Origin: an uncultured Flavobacteriales bacterium | GTDB lineage: Bacteria > Bacteroidota > Bacteroidia > Flavobacteriales_D > Sanyastnellaceae | Direction: 5' to 3' | DNA: 42,481 nucleotides | Assembly (NCBI GenBank): GCA_905478795.1 | Contig: CAJQJX010000031.1 | Span: 1-42,481, forward strand | In this document: one piece after another, positions 35,401 to 42,481 of the stretch | How positions within the stretch are numbered: the stretch's first letter is position 1 | Layout of the letters: the number at the start of each line of letters is the position of its first letter | Notes under the pieces: model-generated | What the model was told of the DNA's origin: nothing | What the model saw: the letters and a program-made list of their open reading frames with translations, nothing else | The model's database searches: none | Program-made: the position numbers and the translations under genes

Positions 35401-35620
35401 CAAAACTGAACGTCAGAACATCGCCTGCCGCTGCCTGGATGCTAAACACTCCGTCCACGTCCGACATAACACCGGTATTGGAACCCTCTACGATGACCGC
35501 CACACCGGGCAAGCCTTCGCTATTAGCACCGTCTGTCACTTTACCAGAGACATTCTGGGCAAAAACCCCAGAAATCCCGAAAGCAAACGAAGCCAAAAGA
35601 AGCAGAAGTTGATTCTTCAT
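32459..35620 (-). CDS. SusC/RagA-family TonB-linked outer-membrane transporter
   Basis: This TonB-dependent importer barrel has 1053 residues. I chose ATG 35620 for its signal peptide MKNQLLLLLASFAFGISGVFA; a longer frame to 35653 adds a non-signal segment. The mature protein starts with a carboxypeptidase-D regulatory-like domain (NVSGKVTDGANSEGLPGVAV to about residue 95), then the plug (VRSLTGKIAGVQVTSGTSIG, ILLRGASSITGDNQPLFVVD, GPAAAALYGSRASNGAI). The rest is a 22-strand-type barrel with the SusC C-terminal motifs ending in NLKFGL. Paired with susD 27 bases downstream. There is no N-terminal sigma/anti-sigma signalling extension, so regulation by a FecR-type system is unlikely. Confidence 0.96.
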   Translation of the reverse strand: MKNQLLLLLASFAFGISGVFAQNVSGKVTDGANSEGLPGVAVIVEGSNTGVMSDVDGVFSIQAAAGDVLTFSFVGYNTVRKEVTGATMDVSMESGVALDEVVVTALGVSREKKALGYSVQELGNDAFTNAKTENVVRSLTGKIAGVQVTSGTSIGSSSKILLRGASSITGDNQPLFVVDGVPMDNADYSSGNTQRSVGGYDYGNAIQDLNPDDIESVSVLKGPAAAALYGSRASNGAIVITTKTGKGYQSSGKRGIGISVNSGVAFNNVYVLPDFQNSYGGGPSQSWADTLPDGSYVPNYALDGSWGPSLSGQNVRHWDSWYDYEGDTGFGEVRPWEANPTNVEDFFQTGVTLTNNVSVTGATDESSFRLSYTNHDQTGVYENSSLDRNTLSFSGSQQVSEDLEASVSANYVQSKGNGRPLTGYGESVMSQFTQWFQRQLNMDRMRNYRNPDGTQRTWNRLSTTNPNPNYFDNPFWERYENVQNDQRDRVFGNITMKYKINDVFSLMGRALSDFYIDRREERIAVGGVRESSYSEATRQLQETNLDAYLNFTDDLSDDLNLTGFVGVNQRIRNYKQLNAYTLGGLNTPGLYTVNNGADGYEVGDVTSSKVVNSVLGSASFGYKRKFFVDVTGRNDWSSTLPDANNSYFYPAASASYVLSEDLDVDAISFAKVRVGWAQVGNDTDPYRTSTTYAVNTNFGNSGSATVPNAQNNPDLRPEKTSSFEAGVELNLFLDRVRFDFTYYNSTTEDLIFNVPVSAASGYSSAVLNAGNTSNKGIELSLAVTPVMTDNLRWDIGVNFAKNQNELLELADGIDNIRYTSLFGVTLEARPGQPLGTFYGFDYQYDDAGNKLVDDAGYYLRTDEVVPLGTILPNFTGGVYTTLDYKNLSFYALVDFQNGGSLHSYSNQWGKYSGTLAETVFDEDGNDMRADGYAGVVVDGVNATTGEQNTVAINPQSHFFSNQGYVIHAADQYDASFVKLREMRLDYSLPADVVEGTPFSNVSLGIFGRNLAILHKNVPHIDPEVATSASNIQGFEGGQLPAERTIGVNLKFGL

Positions 35621-35650
35621 TGCTGATTTGATTTGTTTAATGGTTGTTGG

Positions 35651-35680
35651 CAAAAATTCACCAATTACAAATCAATGCAA
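35651..35680 (-). promoter_or_regulatory. Promoter of the susC-susD operon
   Basis: On the minus strand TTG (35680-35678), a 19-base spacer and AATTTTTG (35658-35651) fit the Bacteroidota promoter with one mismatch in the -7 box. Predicted start near 35645 leaves a leader of about 25 bases before ATG 35620. Confidence 0.5.
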
Positions 35681-35747
35681 TTGAAAGGGTTACGTCAACG
35701 TAAGAATGCGCCGATAATACCGCACCACCATGTTGATAACCCCGAAG

Positions 35748-37250
35748 TCACAAGGAAATCCTCATGACAAATGAGGTGCCCTTTCCGTGGCTTGTGTTGC
35801 ATTTCACATCCATTCCGTGTCGGTCAGCAATCGCCTTGACAATGGCCAGACCAAGGCCCGAACCCCCACCACGCGTGGTAAACCGCGGCTCGAACATCCG
35901 CGCAGCCACCTCATCGGACATGCCCGGACCTGAGTCCCTCACAATCAACTCAATAGGATTCTGATTGACCACAATCTCAACCTTTCCCTCGCCCTCGCCT
36001 ATCGCCTGCTGTGCATTAATCACCAGATTTTGGACCATTCGGCCAAACTGATCCTCATCACACACCACTTCCACATCATCCGTCATGCTCAACGTGGGGC
36101 CCATATGCGGCTTTTCATGCAATCGGACCACGTTTTCGAGGATGCGCCTCAAGGAGTGTGGTTTCATCTCACCCTGAGGCAGCCGGGCCAAAGTGCTGAA
36201 TTCATCTGCAATCCTCGCCAAGAGGTCTATCTGTCCTTGCAACACGGCGGAAAGCTCAGACACCCGCTGTTGCACGTCCCTTAGGTCCGCGCTTTCATCC
36301 AAAGCCCTGCGCTCCAACTGCTGTACACCCAGCTTCATGGGGGTCAATGGGTTTTTGATTTCATGCGCCACCTGCATCGCCATCTCTCTCCAAGCACTCT
36401 CCCGCTCGGACTTGGCCAAGGCCGCAGCTGAGCGGCGCACATTGTCCGCCATCTGATTGTAACGCTTGACGAGCAACGCAATCTCGTCCCCTTCCCCCGC
36501 AGCATAGCGCAGTGGTTCAAACCCCACATCAGCCGACACATCCATACGCTCCATCATCGCACCAAGACGGGAAAGTGGCCGGGAAATAGAGCGGGCCAGC
36601 AAAAATGCCAAGGCACCCGCGGCGGCAAACACCAAACCAAAAACACCACTCAGGATACGCAAGAGGTCCATCCGGCTCTGCGCTTCCAAGCTTCGCGACG
36701 CATAGCGCAACGCCACCAACGCCACGGGGCGACCTGCTTTGTTCAATTGGTACCAATACGCAATGAAGTCACCGTTACCCACTGGAACTTCCAGCCTTGT
36801 TGCTCCCTGCGCAAGGTCAATCAGGACCTCAGGGTCAGCCTCTACTGGGAATCCGCGTGACTCGGGATGATCAAACGAGGAGGTCACAAACAGACCACCG
36901 TCCAAACGATAGACCGCCAGCGGCAAGCCATGAACCTCTTCGATCTCGACAATCCTATTGGCGAAAGCTCCAGGCATCGCCGTCCAACTCAGTGATGTCG
37001 CCTCCACGGTATCCCCTACTGCGCCCCTCAGCGCGAATCCCAAACTACGGGCCACCGCTTCTTCCTTACGCAGCAAGCGTGCCGCATTATAGTCCTCATC
37101 CAAGCGCGCGAAACCGATGAAGGTCGCAGCCCCTGTCAGGAAAAAACCCAACAGCACCACGCCCAACATGGCGAAGAAAAGTCGTTGTCGTAAAGAGAGT
37201 CTTATCAAGTTTGTGGGATCATCCTTCAAGCGCTTCCGCGCCGCCCACAA
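35748..37250 (-). CDS. NtrY-like sensor histidine kinase with HAMP domain
   Basis: This is a membrane sensor kinase of about 500 residues. TM1 is at about 26-48, a periplasmic or extracytoplasmic sensor region at about 50-195, and TM2 at about 198-219, followed by a HAMP-like linker (ISRPLSRLGAMMERMD...GDEIALLVKRYNQM). The H-box is MQVAHEIKNPLTPMKLG with His296, the NtrY-type sequence. ATPase motifs are NLVINAQQAIGEG, VRDSGPGMSDEV and GGGSGLGLAIVKAI. There is no ATG near the N-terminus; TTG 37250, 37229 and 37208 are the candidates, so the gene overlaps the atpG end by up to 32 bases. It is probably read with the ATP synthase operon. No response regulator is adjacent. Confidence 0.87.
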   Translation of the reverse strand: MWAARKRLKDDPTNLIRLSLRQRLFFAMLGVVLLGFFLTGAATFIGFARLDEDYNAARLLRKEEAVARSLGFALRGAVGDTVEATSLSWTAMPGAFANRIVEIEEVHGLPLAVYRLDGGLFVTSSFDHPESRGFPVEADPEVLIDLAQGATRLEVPVGNGDFIAYWYQLNKAGRPVALVALRYASRSLEAQSRMDLLRILSGVFGLVFAAAGALAFLLARSISRPLSRLGAMMERMDVSADVGFEPLRYAAGEGDEIALLVKRYNQMADNVRRSAAALAKSERESAWREMAMQVAHEIKNPLTPMKLGVQQLERRALDESADLRDVQQRVSELSAVLQGQIDLLARIADEFSTLARLPQGEMKPHSLRRILENVVRLHEKPHMGPTLSMTDDVEVVCDEDQFGRMVQNLVINAQQAIGEGEGKVEIVVNQNPIELIVRDSGPGMSDEVAARMFEPRFTTRGGGSGLGLAIVKAIADRHGMDVKCNTSHGKGTSFVMRISL

Positions 37251-38100
37251 TCTCGAGAATTTCTGCGGTAATAGCCGCTTGACGGGCCTTATTGTAGCTG
37301 AGCTTCAAATCACGCAGCAATTCACCCGCATTTTCAGTGGCCTTGTGCATGGCCGTCATGCGCGCACCGTGCTCAGATGCCTGGCTGTCCAAAAGGGCCT
37401 TGTACAGCTGAATCTTCAGGGTGTTCGGTACAATGTTGGCCGCAATTTCATTCTGGGTAGGCTCATAGATGTAGTCCACATCACGGGGCGCTACACCGCC
37501 TTCGGCCACCACCTGCTCAATGGGCAGCATCTGCTCGCACTGAACATCTTGAGTCGCCACATTGACAAAGCTGTTGTACAGCAACTCCACTTTGTCATAG
37601 CCTCCAGAGGTAAAGGCATCCATCACTTGTTGTGCCACATCAGAAACGTTGGCGAAATCCAAGCGGTCAAAAATATCATGGGGCTGATCGCCCAATGTCA
37701 ATGTGGTGAAGTGCTCCGTTTTGCGAAACACATCCCCCGCCTTCTTACCCAGGCATAAAACATGAACGTCAGCAGATGCATACTCAGCAATCCGCTCTCT
37801 GGTCAATTTGATGACGTTGTTGTTGAACGGACCACACAAGCCGCGGTTGGAAGTGATGGCCACCAACAGCACTTTATGCGTCTCCCGGTCCACAGCATAT
37901 GGGTTATCCGAAGCGTCCATTGAAACGCTCACGTTGGCAAGGATCTCCTGAAGCTTCTCAGCATACGGCCGCATTCGCGTGATCGCATCCTGTGCACGAC
38001 GCAGTTTAGCCGCTGAAACGACCTTCATCGCTTGTGTGATCTGTCGGGTACTTCCAACAGATGCGATGCGGTTGCGAACTTCTTTGAGACCTCCAGCCAT
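37219..38100 (-). CDS. atpG: ATP synthase F1 gamma subunit
   Basis: This is the rotating central stalk of F1, 293 residues. The N-terminal helix MAGGLKEVRNRIASVGSTRQITQAMKVVS, split across residues 1-29, is the conserved rotor helix. The middle has TSNRGLCGPFNNNVI, and the C-terminal helix ends NKARQAAITAEILEIVGGAEAL. It lies 12 bases downstream of atpA. A sensor kinase overlaps its 3' end. Confidence 0.97.
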   Translation of the reverse strand: MAGGLKEVRNRIASVGSTRQITQAMKVVSAAKLRRAQDAITRMRPYAEKLQEILANVSVSMDASDNPYAVDRETHKVLLVAITSNRGLCGPFNNNVIKLTRERIAEYASADVHVLCLGKKAGDVFRKTEHFTTLTLGDQPHDIFDRLDFANVSDVAQQVMDAFTSGGYDKVELLYNSFVNVATQDVQCEQMLPIEQVVAEGGVAPRDVDYIYEPTQNEIAANIVPNTLKIQLYKALLDSQASEHGARMTAMHKATENAGELLRDLKLSYNKARQAAITAEILEIVGGAEALEG

Positions 38101-38112
38101 CTTTCAGTGCGT

Positions 38113-39696
38113 TCAGGCGCCTGCGAATTGCTTGCTCACCTCTGAAGCTGCCTCAGCCATCACCTTCTGAGCACCGTCTGAATACTTACCACTCTTCAGC
38201 TCTGCCATGGTGTCTGCATGCTTAGACCGCATATAGTCCAAGTAAGCTGTCTCAAACTCCTTCACCTTCTCAACTGGAACCGTCTTGAGCAAATTCTTGG
38301 TGCCAGCATAGATGATCGCAGTCTGCTCTTCCACAGGCATGGGAGAATTGAGGTTTTGCTTCAAAATCTCAACGTTGCGCATCCCCTTGTCCAAAACAGC
38401 CTTGGTGGCTTCGTCAAGGTCAGAGCCAAACTTAGCGAACGCCTCGAGCTCACGGTACTGCGCTTGGTCAAGCTTCAGGGTGCCCGAGACTTTCTTCATG
38501 GACTTAATCTGCGCGTTTCCACCTACTCGGCTCACAGAGATACCGACGTTAATCGCAGGACGAACACCCGACAAGAACAGGCTGCTCTCCAAGAAGATCT
38601 GACCGTCGGTAATGGAAATCACGTTCGTCGGAATGTAGGCAGATACGTCACCAGCCTGGGTCTCAATGATGGGCAAAGCCGTCAAAGACCCCCCTCCTTT
38701 CACCATGTGACGAATGCTTTCTGGAAGGTCGTTCATGTCCTTGGCAATGCCGTCGTCGGCAATCACCTTGGCTGCACGTTCCAGCAAGCGGCTGTGCAAG
38801 TAGAACACGTCTCCTGGATACGCTTCACGGCCCGGAGGACGGCGCAACAACAAGGACACCTCGCGGTAAGCTACCGCCTGCTTTGAAAGGTCATCATAGA
38901 CCACCAATGCAGGGTTGCCTGTGTCGCGGAAAAACTCTCCAATGGCCGCTCCCGTGAACGGTGCGTAAAACTGCAATGGCGCGGGGTCAGCTGCAGTAGC
39001 TGCCACTACCACCGTGTAGGCCATGGCGCCAGCCTCTTCTAAGGTCTGGACAATACCCGCAACCGTTGAGCCCTTCTGGCCAATGGCCACGTAGATGCAG
39101 AAAACAGGCTCGCCTGCATCATAAAATTCTTTTTGGTTGATGATCGTGTCAACCGCCACCGTTGTCTTTCCGGTCTGACGGTCACCGATGATCAACTCCC
39201 GCTGGCCTCGGCCAATCGGAATCATAGAGTCCACAGCCTTGATCCCGGTCTGCAAAGGCTCGTTCACTGGCTGGCGGTAAATCACACCGGGAGCCTTGCG
39301 CTCCAGTGGCATCTCGAACAGGTCGCCTTCAATGTGCCCCTTACCATCAATGGGTTCTCCCAAAGTATTGACAACACGGCCAAGCATGCCTTTGCCCACC
39401 TTCACAGAGGCGATGCGGTTCAGGCGCTTCACAGACGACCCTTCCTTGAGCTCACCTGCTGGCTCGAGCAGCACTGCACCCACATTGTCCTCTTCAAGGT
39501 TCAATGCGATGCCACGTACGCCGTTCTCGAACTCGATGAGTTCACCAGCCTGCACATTGCTGAGGCCATAAATACGCGCGATACCGTCTCCAACTTGGAG
39601 CACTGTACCGACCTCTTGAAGGTCGGCTGCGGTTTGATTGCCGGCCAACTGCTCTCGCAGGATGGCTGAAACTTCGGCGGGTTTGATCTGGGACAT
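38113..39696 (-). CDS. atpA: ATP synthase F1 alpha subunit
   Basis: This is the non-catalytic nucleotide-binding subunit of F1, 527 residues. The Walker A motif GDRQTGKTT is at residues 171-179. The [11 protein letters not shown] beta-barrel domain precedes it and [26 protein letters not shown] carries the family signature region. The Arg finger motif [17 protein letters not shown] follows. It lies 15 bases after atpH in the operon. Confidence 0.98.
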   Translation of the reverse strand: MSQIKPAEVSAILREQLAGNQTAADLQEVGTVLQVGDGIARIYGLSNVQAGELIEFENGVRGIALNLEEDNVGAVLLEPAGELKEGSSVKRLNRIASVKVGKGMLGRVVNTLGEPIDGKGHIEGDLFEMPLERKAPGVIYRQPVNEPLQTGIKAVDSMIPIGRGQRELIIGDRQTGKTTVAVDTIINQKEFYDAGEPVFCIYVAIGQKGSTVAGIVQTLEEAGAMAYTVVVAATAADPAPLQFYAPFTGAAIGEFFRDTGNPALVVYDDLSKQAVAYREVSLLLRRPPGREAYPGDVFYLHSRLLERAAKVIADDGIAKDMNDLPESIRHMVKGGGSLTALPIIETQAGDVSAYIPTNVISITDGQIFLESSLFLSGVRPAINVGISVSRVGGNAQIKSMKKVSGTLKLDQAQYRELEAFAKFGSDLDEATKAVLDKGMRNVEILKQNLNSPMPVEEQTAIIYAGTKNLLKTVPVEKVKEFETAYLDYMRSKHADTMAELKSGKYSDGAQKVMAEAASEVSKQFAGA

Positions 39697-39711
39697 GAGG
39701 TTGAAATACGC

Positions 39712-40266
39712 TCAGTAAGCCGGTTCGTATGGATTGTTGGTGAGGTTGCGGTGCATCGTCCTCAAGGACTGATACACCGTTGCGTCGATCATCCGATCGC
39801 CAACCCGCAGCTTGTAGCCACCAATTAGCGTGGGATCCACTTTCTCCGACAGCTCCACACCTCCCTGGTGAAGCTTGCCGATCAATGCGTTGATGTCTGC
39901 GCGCCGCGCATCGTCGAGGGGAACCGCTGTGGTGACTTCCGCCAACACCACGTTTCGCTCTTCAAGCACAAGCGCTACAAATGCCTTGGCCATGTGCACC
40001 AAAATCCCTGCCCGTCCCTTCTGCGCCAAAAGCGCCATGAATGAAACGGTCAGAGGTTGGCATGCCGCAAAGACGGAGCGCAGAATGGCTTCCTTCTTCT
40101 CCGGGCGCACAACCGGACTGGCTAAAACGGCAGACAGCTCACGGTTTTCCTTCATCGCTTCGATGAGGCCGCGCATATCCTGCTCCACAACATCCACGGC
40201 ATTCTGCTCCTTACAGAGAGAAAACAGTGACTTGCCGTAACGGCGGGCTACAGAGCTGGCAGACAT
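39712..40266 (-). CDS. atpH: ATP synthase F1 delta subunit
   Basis: This subunit joins F1 to the peripheral stalk, 184 residues. The N-terminal SVARRYGKSLFSLCKEQ and the C-terminal VDPTLIGGYKLRVGDRMIDATV are the recognised delta/OSCP signatures. It lies 4 bases after atpF and 15 bases before atpA. Confidence 0.96.
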   Translation of the reverse strand: MSASSVARRYGKSLFSLCKEQNAVDVVEQDMRGLIEAMKENRELSAVLASPVVRPEKKEAILRSVFAACQPLTVSFMALLAQKGRAGILVHMAKAFVALVLEERNVVLAEVTTAVPLDDARRADINALIGKLHQGGVELSEKVDPTLIGGYKLRVGDRMIDATVYQSLRTMHRNLTNNPYEPAY

Positions 40267-40270
40267 TTAA

Positions 40271-40768
40271 TCAGTTCAATTTTGAGTCCGACACCATTCG
40301 GCCAATGAGCTCTTGTTGAGCACCATCGTCCTTCAATTCTTGACGGACCAGCTGTTCAGCAATCTCCAAGCTCAACTTCGCGACTTCCGCCTTTAACTCA
40401 GCCACCGCAGCAGCGCGCTCGCCATCGATGGCCTGCTTGGCCTGGTCGATCATGCGTTCGCCCTCTGTCTTGGCAGTGTTTTTGGCGTCAGCCACCAGCT
40501 TGTCGGCCATGTCACGCGCATCGCGCATCATGCCGTCACGCTCAACGCGAGCCTCCTGAAGGAGACGCTCGTTGTCGGCTTGAAGGTTTTCGAGTTCGGC
40601 CCGCGCCTCTTTGGCTTTGTTGAGGGCGCCATCGATCTCTTCTTCACGCTCTTTCAAGCCTTGAAGGATCGGGCCCCAAGCCATACGCCGCATCAAGATC
40701 AACACCACCAAGAAGGAGATGGTTGACCAAAAGACGGTACCGTAAACGGTATTCAGAAACGCTTCCAT
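40271..40768 (-). CDS. atpF: ATP synthase F0 b subunit
   Basis: This is the peripheral stalk of the F0 sector, 165 residues from ATG 40768; the longer open frame to 40834 reads back into atpE. The N-terminal TM helix (TVYGTVFWSTISFLVVLILM) is followed by a long, highly charged coiled coil (KEREEEIDGALNKAKEARAE and on) that dimerises and binds delta. It begins 22 bases after the atpE stop. Confidence 0.95.
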   Translation of the reverse strand: MEAFLNTVYGTVFWSTISFLVVLILMRRMAWGPILQGLKEREEEIDGALNKAKEARAELENLQADNERLLQEARVERDGMMRDARDMADKLVADAKNTAKTEGERMIDQAKQAIDGERAAAVAELKAEVAKLSLEIAEQLVRQELKDDGAQQELIGRMVSDSKLN

Positions 40769-40790
40769 GGAACTGAGGCTGTTGCCTGGT

Positions 40791-41066
<276 letters not shown>

Positions 41067-42197
41067 TCAATGGTGGGCCTCTTGGGTCGCATCACCGAAG
41101 TAAAGCGCGGCCAAAAGGGTAAAAACATATGCCTGCAAAAACGCGACAAGCAATTCAATGAAGTACATGAAAATCATGAACGCCACAGAAAAGATTCCAG
41201 TTCCAATTCCGGCAGCCGTATTGGCTCCGTAATCACTGATGATGAAGACCAAAAAGGTCAATGCCAAAATGATGATGTGTCCAGCCCCAATGTTCGCCGT
41301 CAAACGAATCATCAATACGGCGGGCTTGAGCAAGATTCCGACCACCTCTACAGGCACCAAAATCAGCTTGATTGGAAGGGGCACACCAGGGGGCCAAAAG
41401 ATGTGTCCCCAATAATGGCGGTTGCCAGACACCGTCGTAATGATGAAGACAAACGTGGCCAAAATCAAGGTGACGCCCACCGTTCCTGTCACATTAAACG
41501 CCCCGATGAAAGGAACGAGTCCCAAGAGGTTACAGAGGAAAATGAAAAAGAAGGTGGTCAGCAAAAAGGGCAAGTACCGGTCGGCCTTCTTCGCACCAAT
41601 ACTTGGAATGGCTACCTCGTCCCGGATGAACAAAATGAGTGGCTCCAGGGCGTTTTGCAACCCTTTCGGCGCCTGGCCCTTCCTCTTCTTGTAAGCCGAA
41701 CCTACACGTGGAAAGATGAGCATCATCATGAAAATCACGATGAACATACCCAACACGCTTTTACTAATGGACAGGTCGTACGCCTTGACGTGGTCTCCCG
41801 CGCTGTTGTGAGCATGCAGCGCACCATTGCCGTCCAATGTGTAGGTTAAATCTGTGGTGTGACAGTGGTACTGACCGCCACCGCCATGGGACCCGTGTGC
41901 TGCGTGTGCGCCCTCCATACCGTGATCTGAGAGGTCGACATGATCTTCACCGTGGTGAAGCAAGTGTGCACTAGAGAACATGCTCCATCCATACTCAGGG
42001 GAGTAAGAGATGACGGGAAGAGGGATGTGAACCGCAGAAGGACCCTCACCCCAAAGGTGAATGTCGTGGGCATCTGCAATGTGATGAATGATGAACTCGC
42101 CCGGATCAGGGTTCTCTCCGCCTCCAGAGGAAGCCAATACGCTTCCAGCCAAGCCAAATCCCAACAGGAGGGACATGATCCTCATTGAAAAGCGCAT
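41067..42197 (-). CDS. atpB: ATP synthase F0 a subunit with His-rich N-terminal extension
   Basis: This subunit forms the ion half-channels of F0. ATG 42197 gives 376 residues and a signal-like N-terminus (MRFSMRIMSLLLGFGLAGSVLAS). ATG 42230 is an alternative, and the open frame runs to a TTG at 42314. An extracytoplasmic region of about 120 residues follows, with HHIADAHDIHLWGEG (typical of Bacteroidota AtpB) and then a His-rich stretch (18 His between residues 38 and 136, including HHGEDHVDLSDHG and QYHCH). The core has five TM helices, with the essential Arg in LMIRLTANIGAGHI and the helix partner IELLVAFLQAYVFTLL. It leads the visible operon: atpB, E, F, H, A, G. Confidence 0.96.
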   Translation of the reverse strand: MRFSMRIMSLLLGFGLAGSVLASSGGGENPDPGEFIIHHIADAHDIHLWGEGPSAVHIPLPVISYSPEYGWSMFSSAHLLHHGEDHVDLSDHGMEGAHAAHGSHGGGGQYHCHTTDLTYTLDGNGALHAHNSAGDHVKAYDLSISKSVLGMFIVIFMMMLIFPRVGSAYKKRKGQAPKGLQNALEPLILFIRDEVAIPSIGAKKADRYLPFLLTTFFFIFLCNLLGLVPFIGAFNVTGTVGVTLILATFVFIITTVSGNRHYWGHIFWPPGVPLPIKLILVPVEVVGILLKPAVLMIRLTANIGAGHIIILALTFLVFIISDYGANTAAGIGTGIFSVAFMIFMYFIELLVAFLQAYVFTLLAALYFGDATQEAHH

Positions 42198-42310
42198 AAT
42201 GCCGTTGTTTGGCCGGGTGTTGTTCAACATCGCCGTAGCGAATTTGGGTGCGAAGATAGCCACCGCAATCCTTCTCACGTCCCCTTTTCGCAACGGAGAG
42301 CACAGAACTA

Positions 42311-42481
42311 TCAAACGCCGTCCGTTGGTGGCACTGAATGGCGCATGGATTCTGCAACGAGAATCGCTGTAAATGCGGCATACAGAAGGTATGAGGCGAT
42401 GGCAAAGTTTCTGGGATCAGGAAACTCCATCACGACGTAAATCAGAATTCCCGTCAGCACCAGCATCATTTTTATCAGTGT
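42311..42481 (-). CDS. C-terminal part of a small membrane protein upstream of atpB
   Basis: An open frame entering from the right edge encodes 56 residues and stops at 42311-42313. It shows a hydrophobic helix (MMLVLTGILIYVVM), a polar turn with EFPDPRNF, and a second helix (IASYLLYAAFTAILVA), then a short polar tail. Position directly upstream of atpB in the same direction, and two-helix topology, suggest an AtpI/AtpZ-like assembly protein or the small membrane protein often found there in Bacteroidota. The N-terminus lies outside the window, so the family cannot be confirmed. Confidence 0.6.
   Translation of the reverse strand, partial: TLIKMMLVLTGILIYVVMEFPDPRNFAIASYLLYAAFTAILVAESMRHSVPPTDGV

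Noticed and set aside
37117-38886. Plus-strand frames opposite atpG and atpA (213 and 222 codons)
   Set aside because: They are antisense to conserved ATP synthase genes with no domain support.
42198-42314. Extension of atpB to TTG 42314
   Set aside because: It would overlap the end of the upstream membrane protein and place residues unlike AtpB before the signal-like segment.

Overview
The window looks like chromosomal DNA from a Bacteroidota bacterium, most likely a moderately GC-rich, free-living member of the Flavobacteriales or a related order. Several independent signs support this. There is a SusC/SusD pair, a type IX secretion C-terminal sorting domain, lineage-typical lipoproteins (DUF4837, DUF4270), DUF3098 sitting between ftsX and uppP, the long Bacteroidota form of amidophosphoribosyltransferase, an AtpB with a long exported N-terminal region, and promoters that fit the Bacteroidota pattern TTG-N19/20-TAnnTTTG. 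I see no phage, insertion sequence, integrase, CRISPR array or toxin-antitoxin pair, and no gene-free stretch longer than about 240 bases.

Layout, left to right. (1) 3-6832, + strand: a tripartite RND efflux operon (TolC-like channel cut by the window edge, lipoprotein adaptor, 1148-residue permease) followed 13 bases later by an extended-SDR reductase. (2) 6884-8785, +: the long amidophosphoribosyltransferase. (3) 8840-10005, -: an Rrf2-type Fe-S regulator followed by an APS/PAPS reductase, a small sulfur-assimilation unit. (4) 10124-12868, -: a sensor kinase, tRNA-Leu(CAA) with a perfect terminator hairpin, and a T9SS cargo protein. (5) 13072-15693, -: an AsmA-like protein, divergent from an exported lipoprotein superoxide dismutase at 15826-16575.

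(6) 16565-23071, -: a long envelope cluster read panC, tatA, LysM transglycosylase, DUF4837 lipoprotein, slyD, ftsX, DUF3098, uppP, small lipoprotein. It contains several start/stop overlaps. (7) 23309-27421, +: a truncated GT5 (starch-synthase N-domain) protein, a DUF4270 lipoprotein and glmS. (8) 27432-28886, -: a group II PLP decarboxylase. (9) 29054-30867, +: an outer-membrane beta-barrel protein and a cyclase-family metal hydrolase. (10) 30956-35620, -: susC then susD. (11) 35748-42481, -: an ATP synthase operon (partial membrane protein, atpB, E, F, H, A, G) with an NtrY-like sensor kinase at its tail; atpD and atpC are not in the window.

Most of this is housekeeping and cell-envelope biology. 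The parts most worth a second look are the GT5 N-domain protein, which lacks both the sugar-nucleotide loop and the second Rossmann domain but has a strong promoter overlapped by an inverted repeat; the histidine-rich exported segment of AtpB; the lipoprotein SOD with a Tat-like leader; the orphan kinase overlapping the end of atpG; and the PLP decarboxylase near panC, where no panD is visible.
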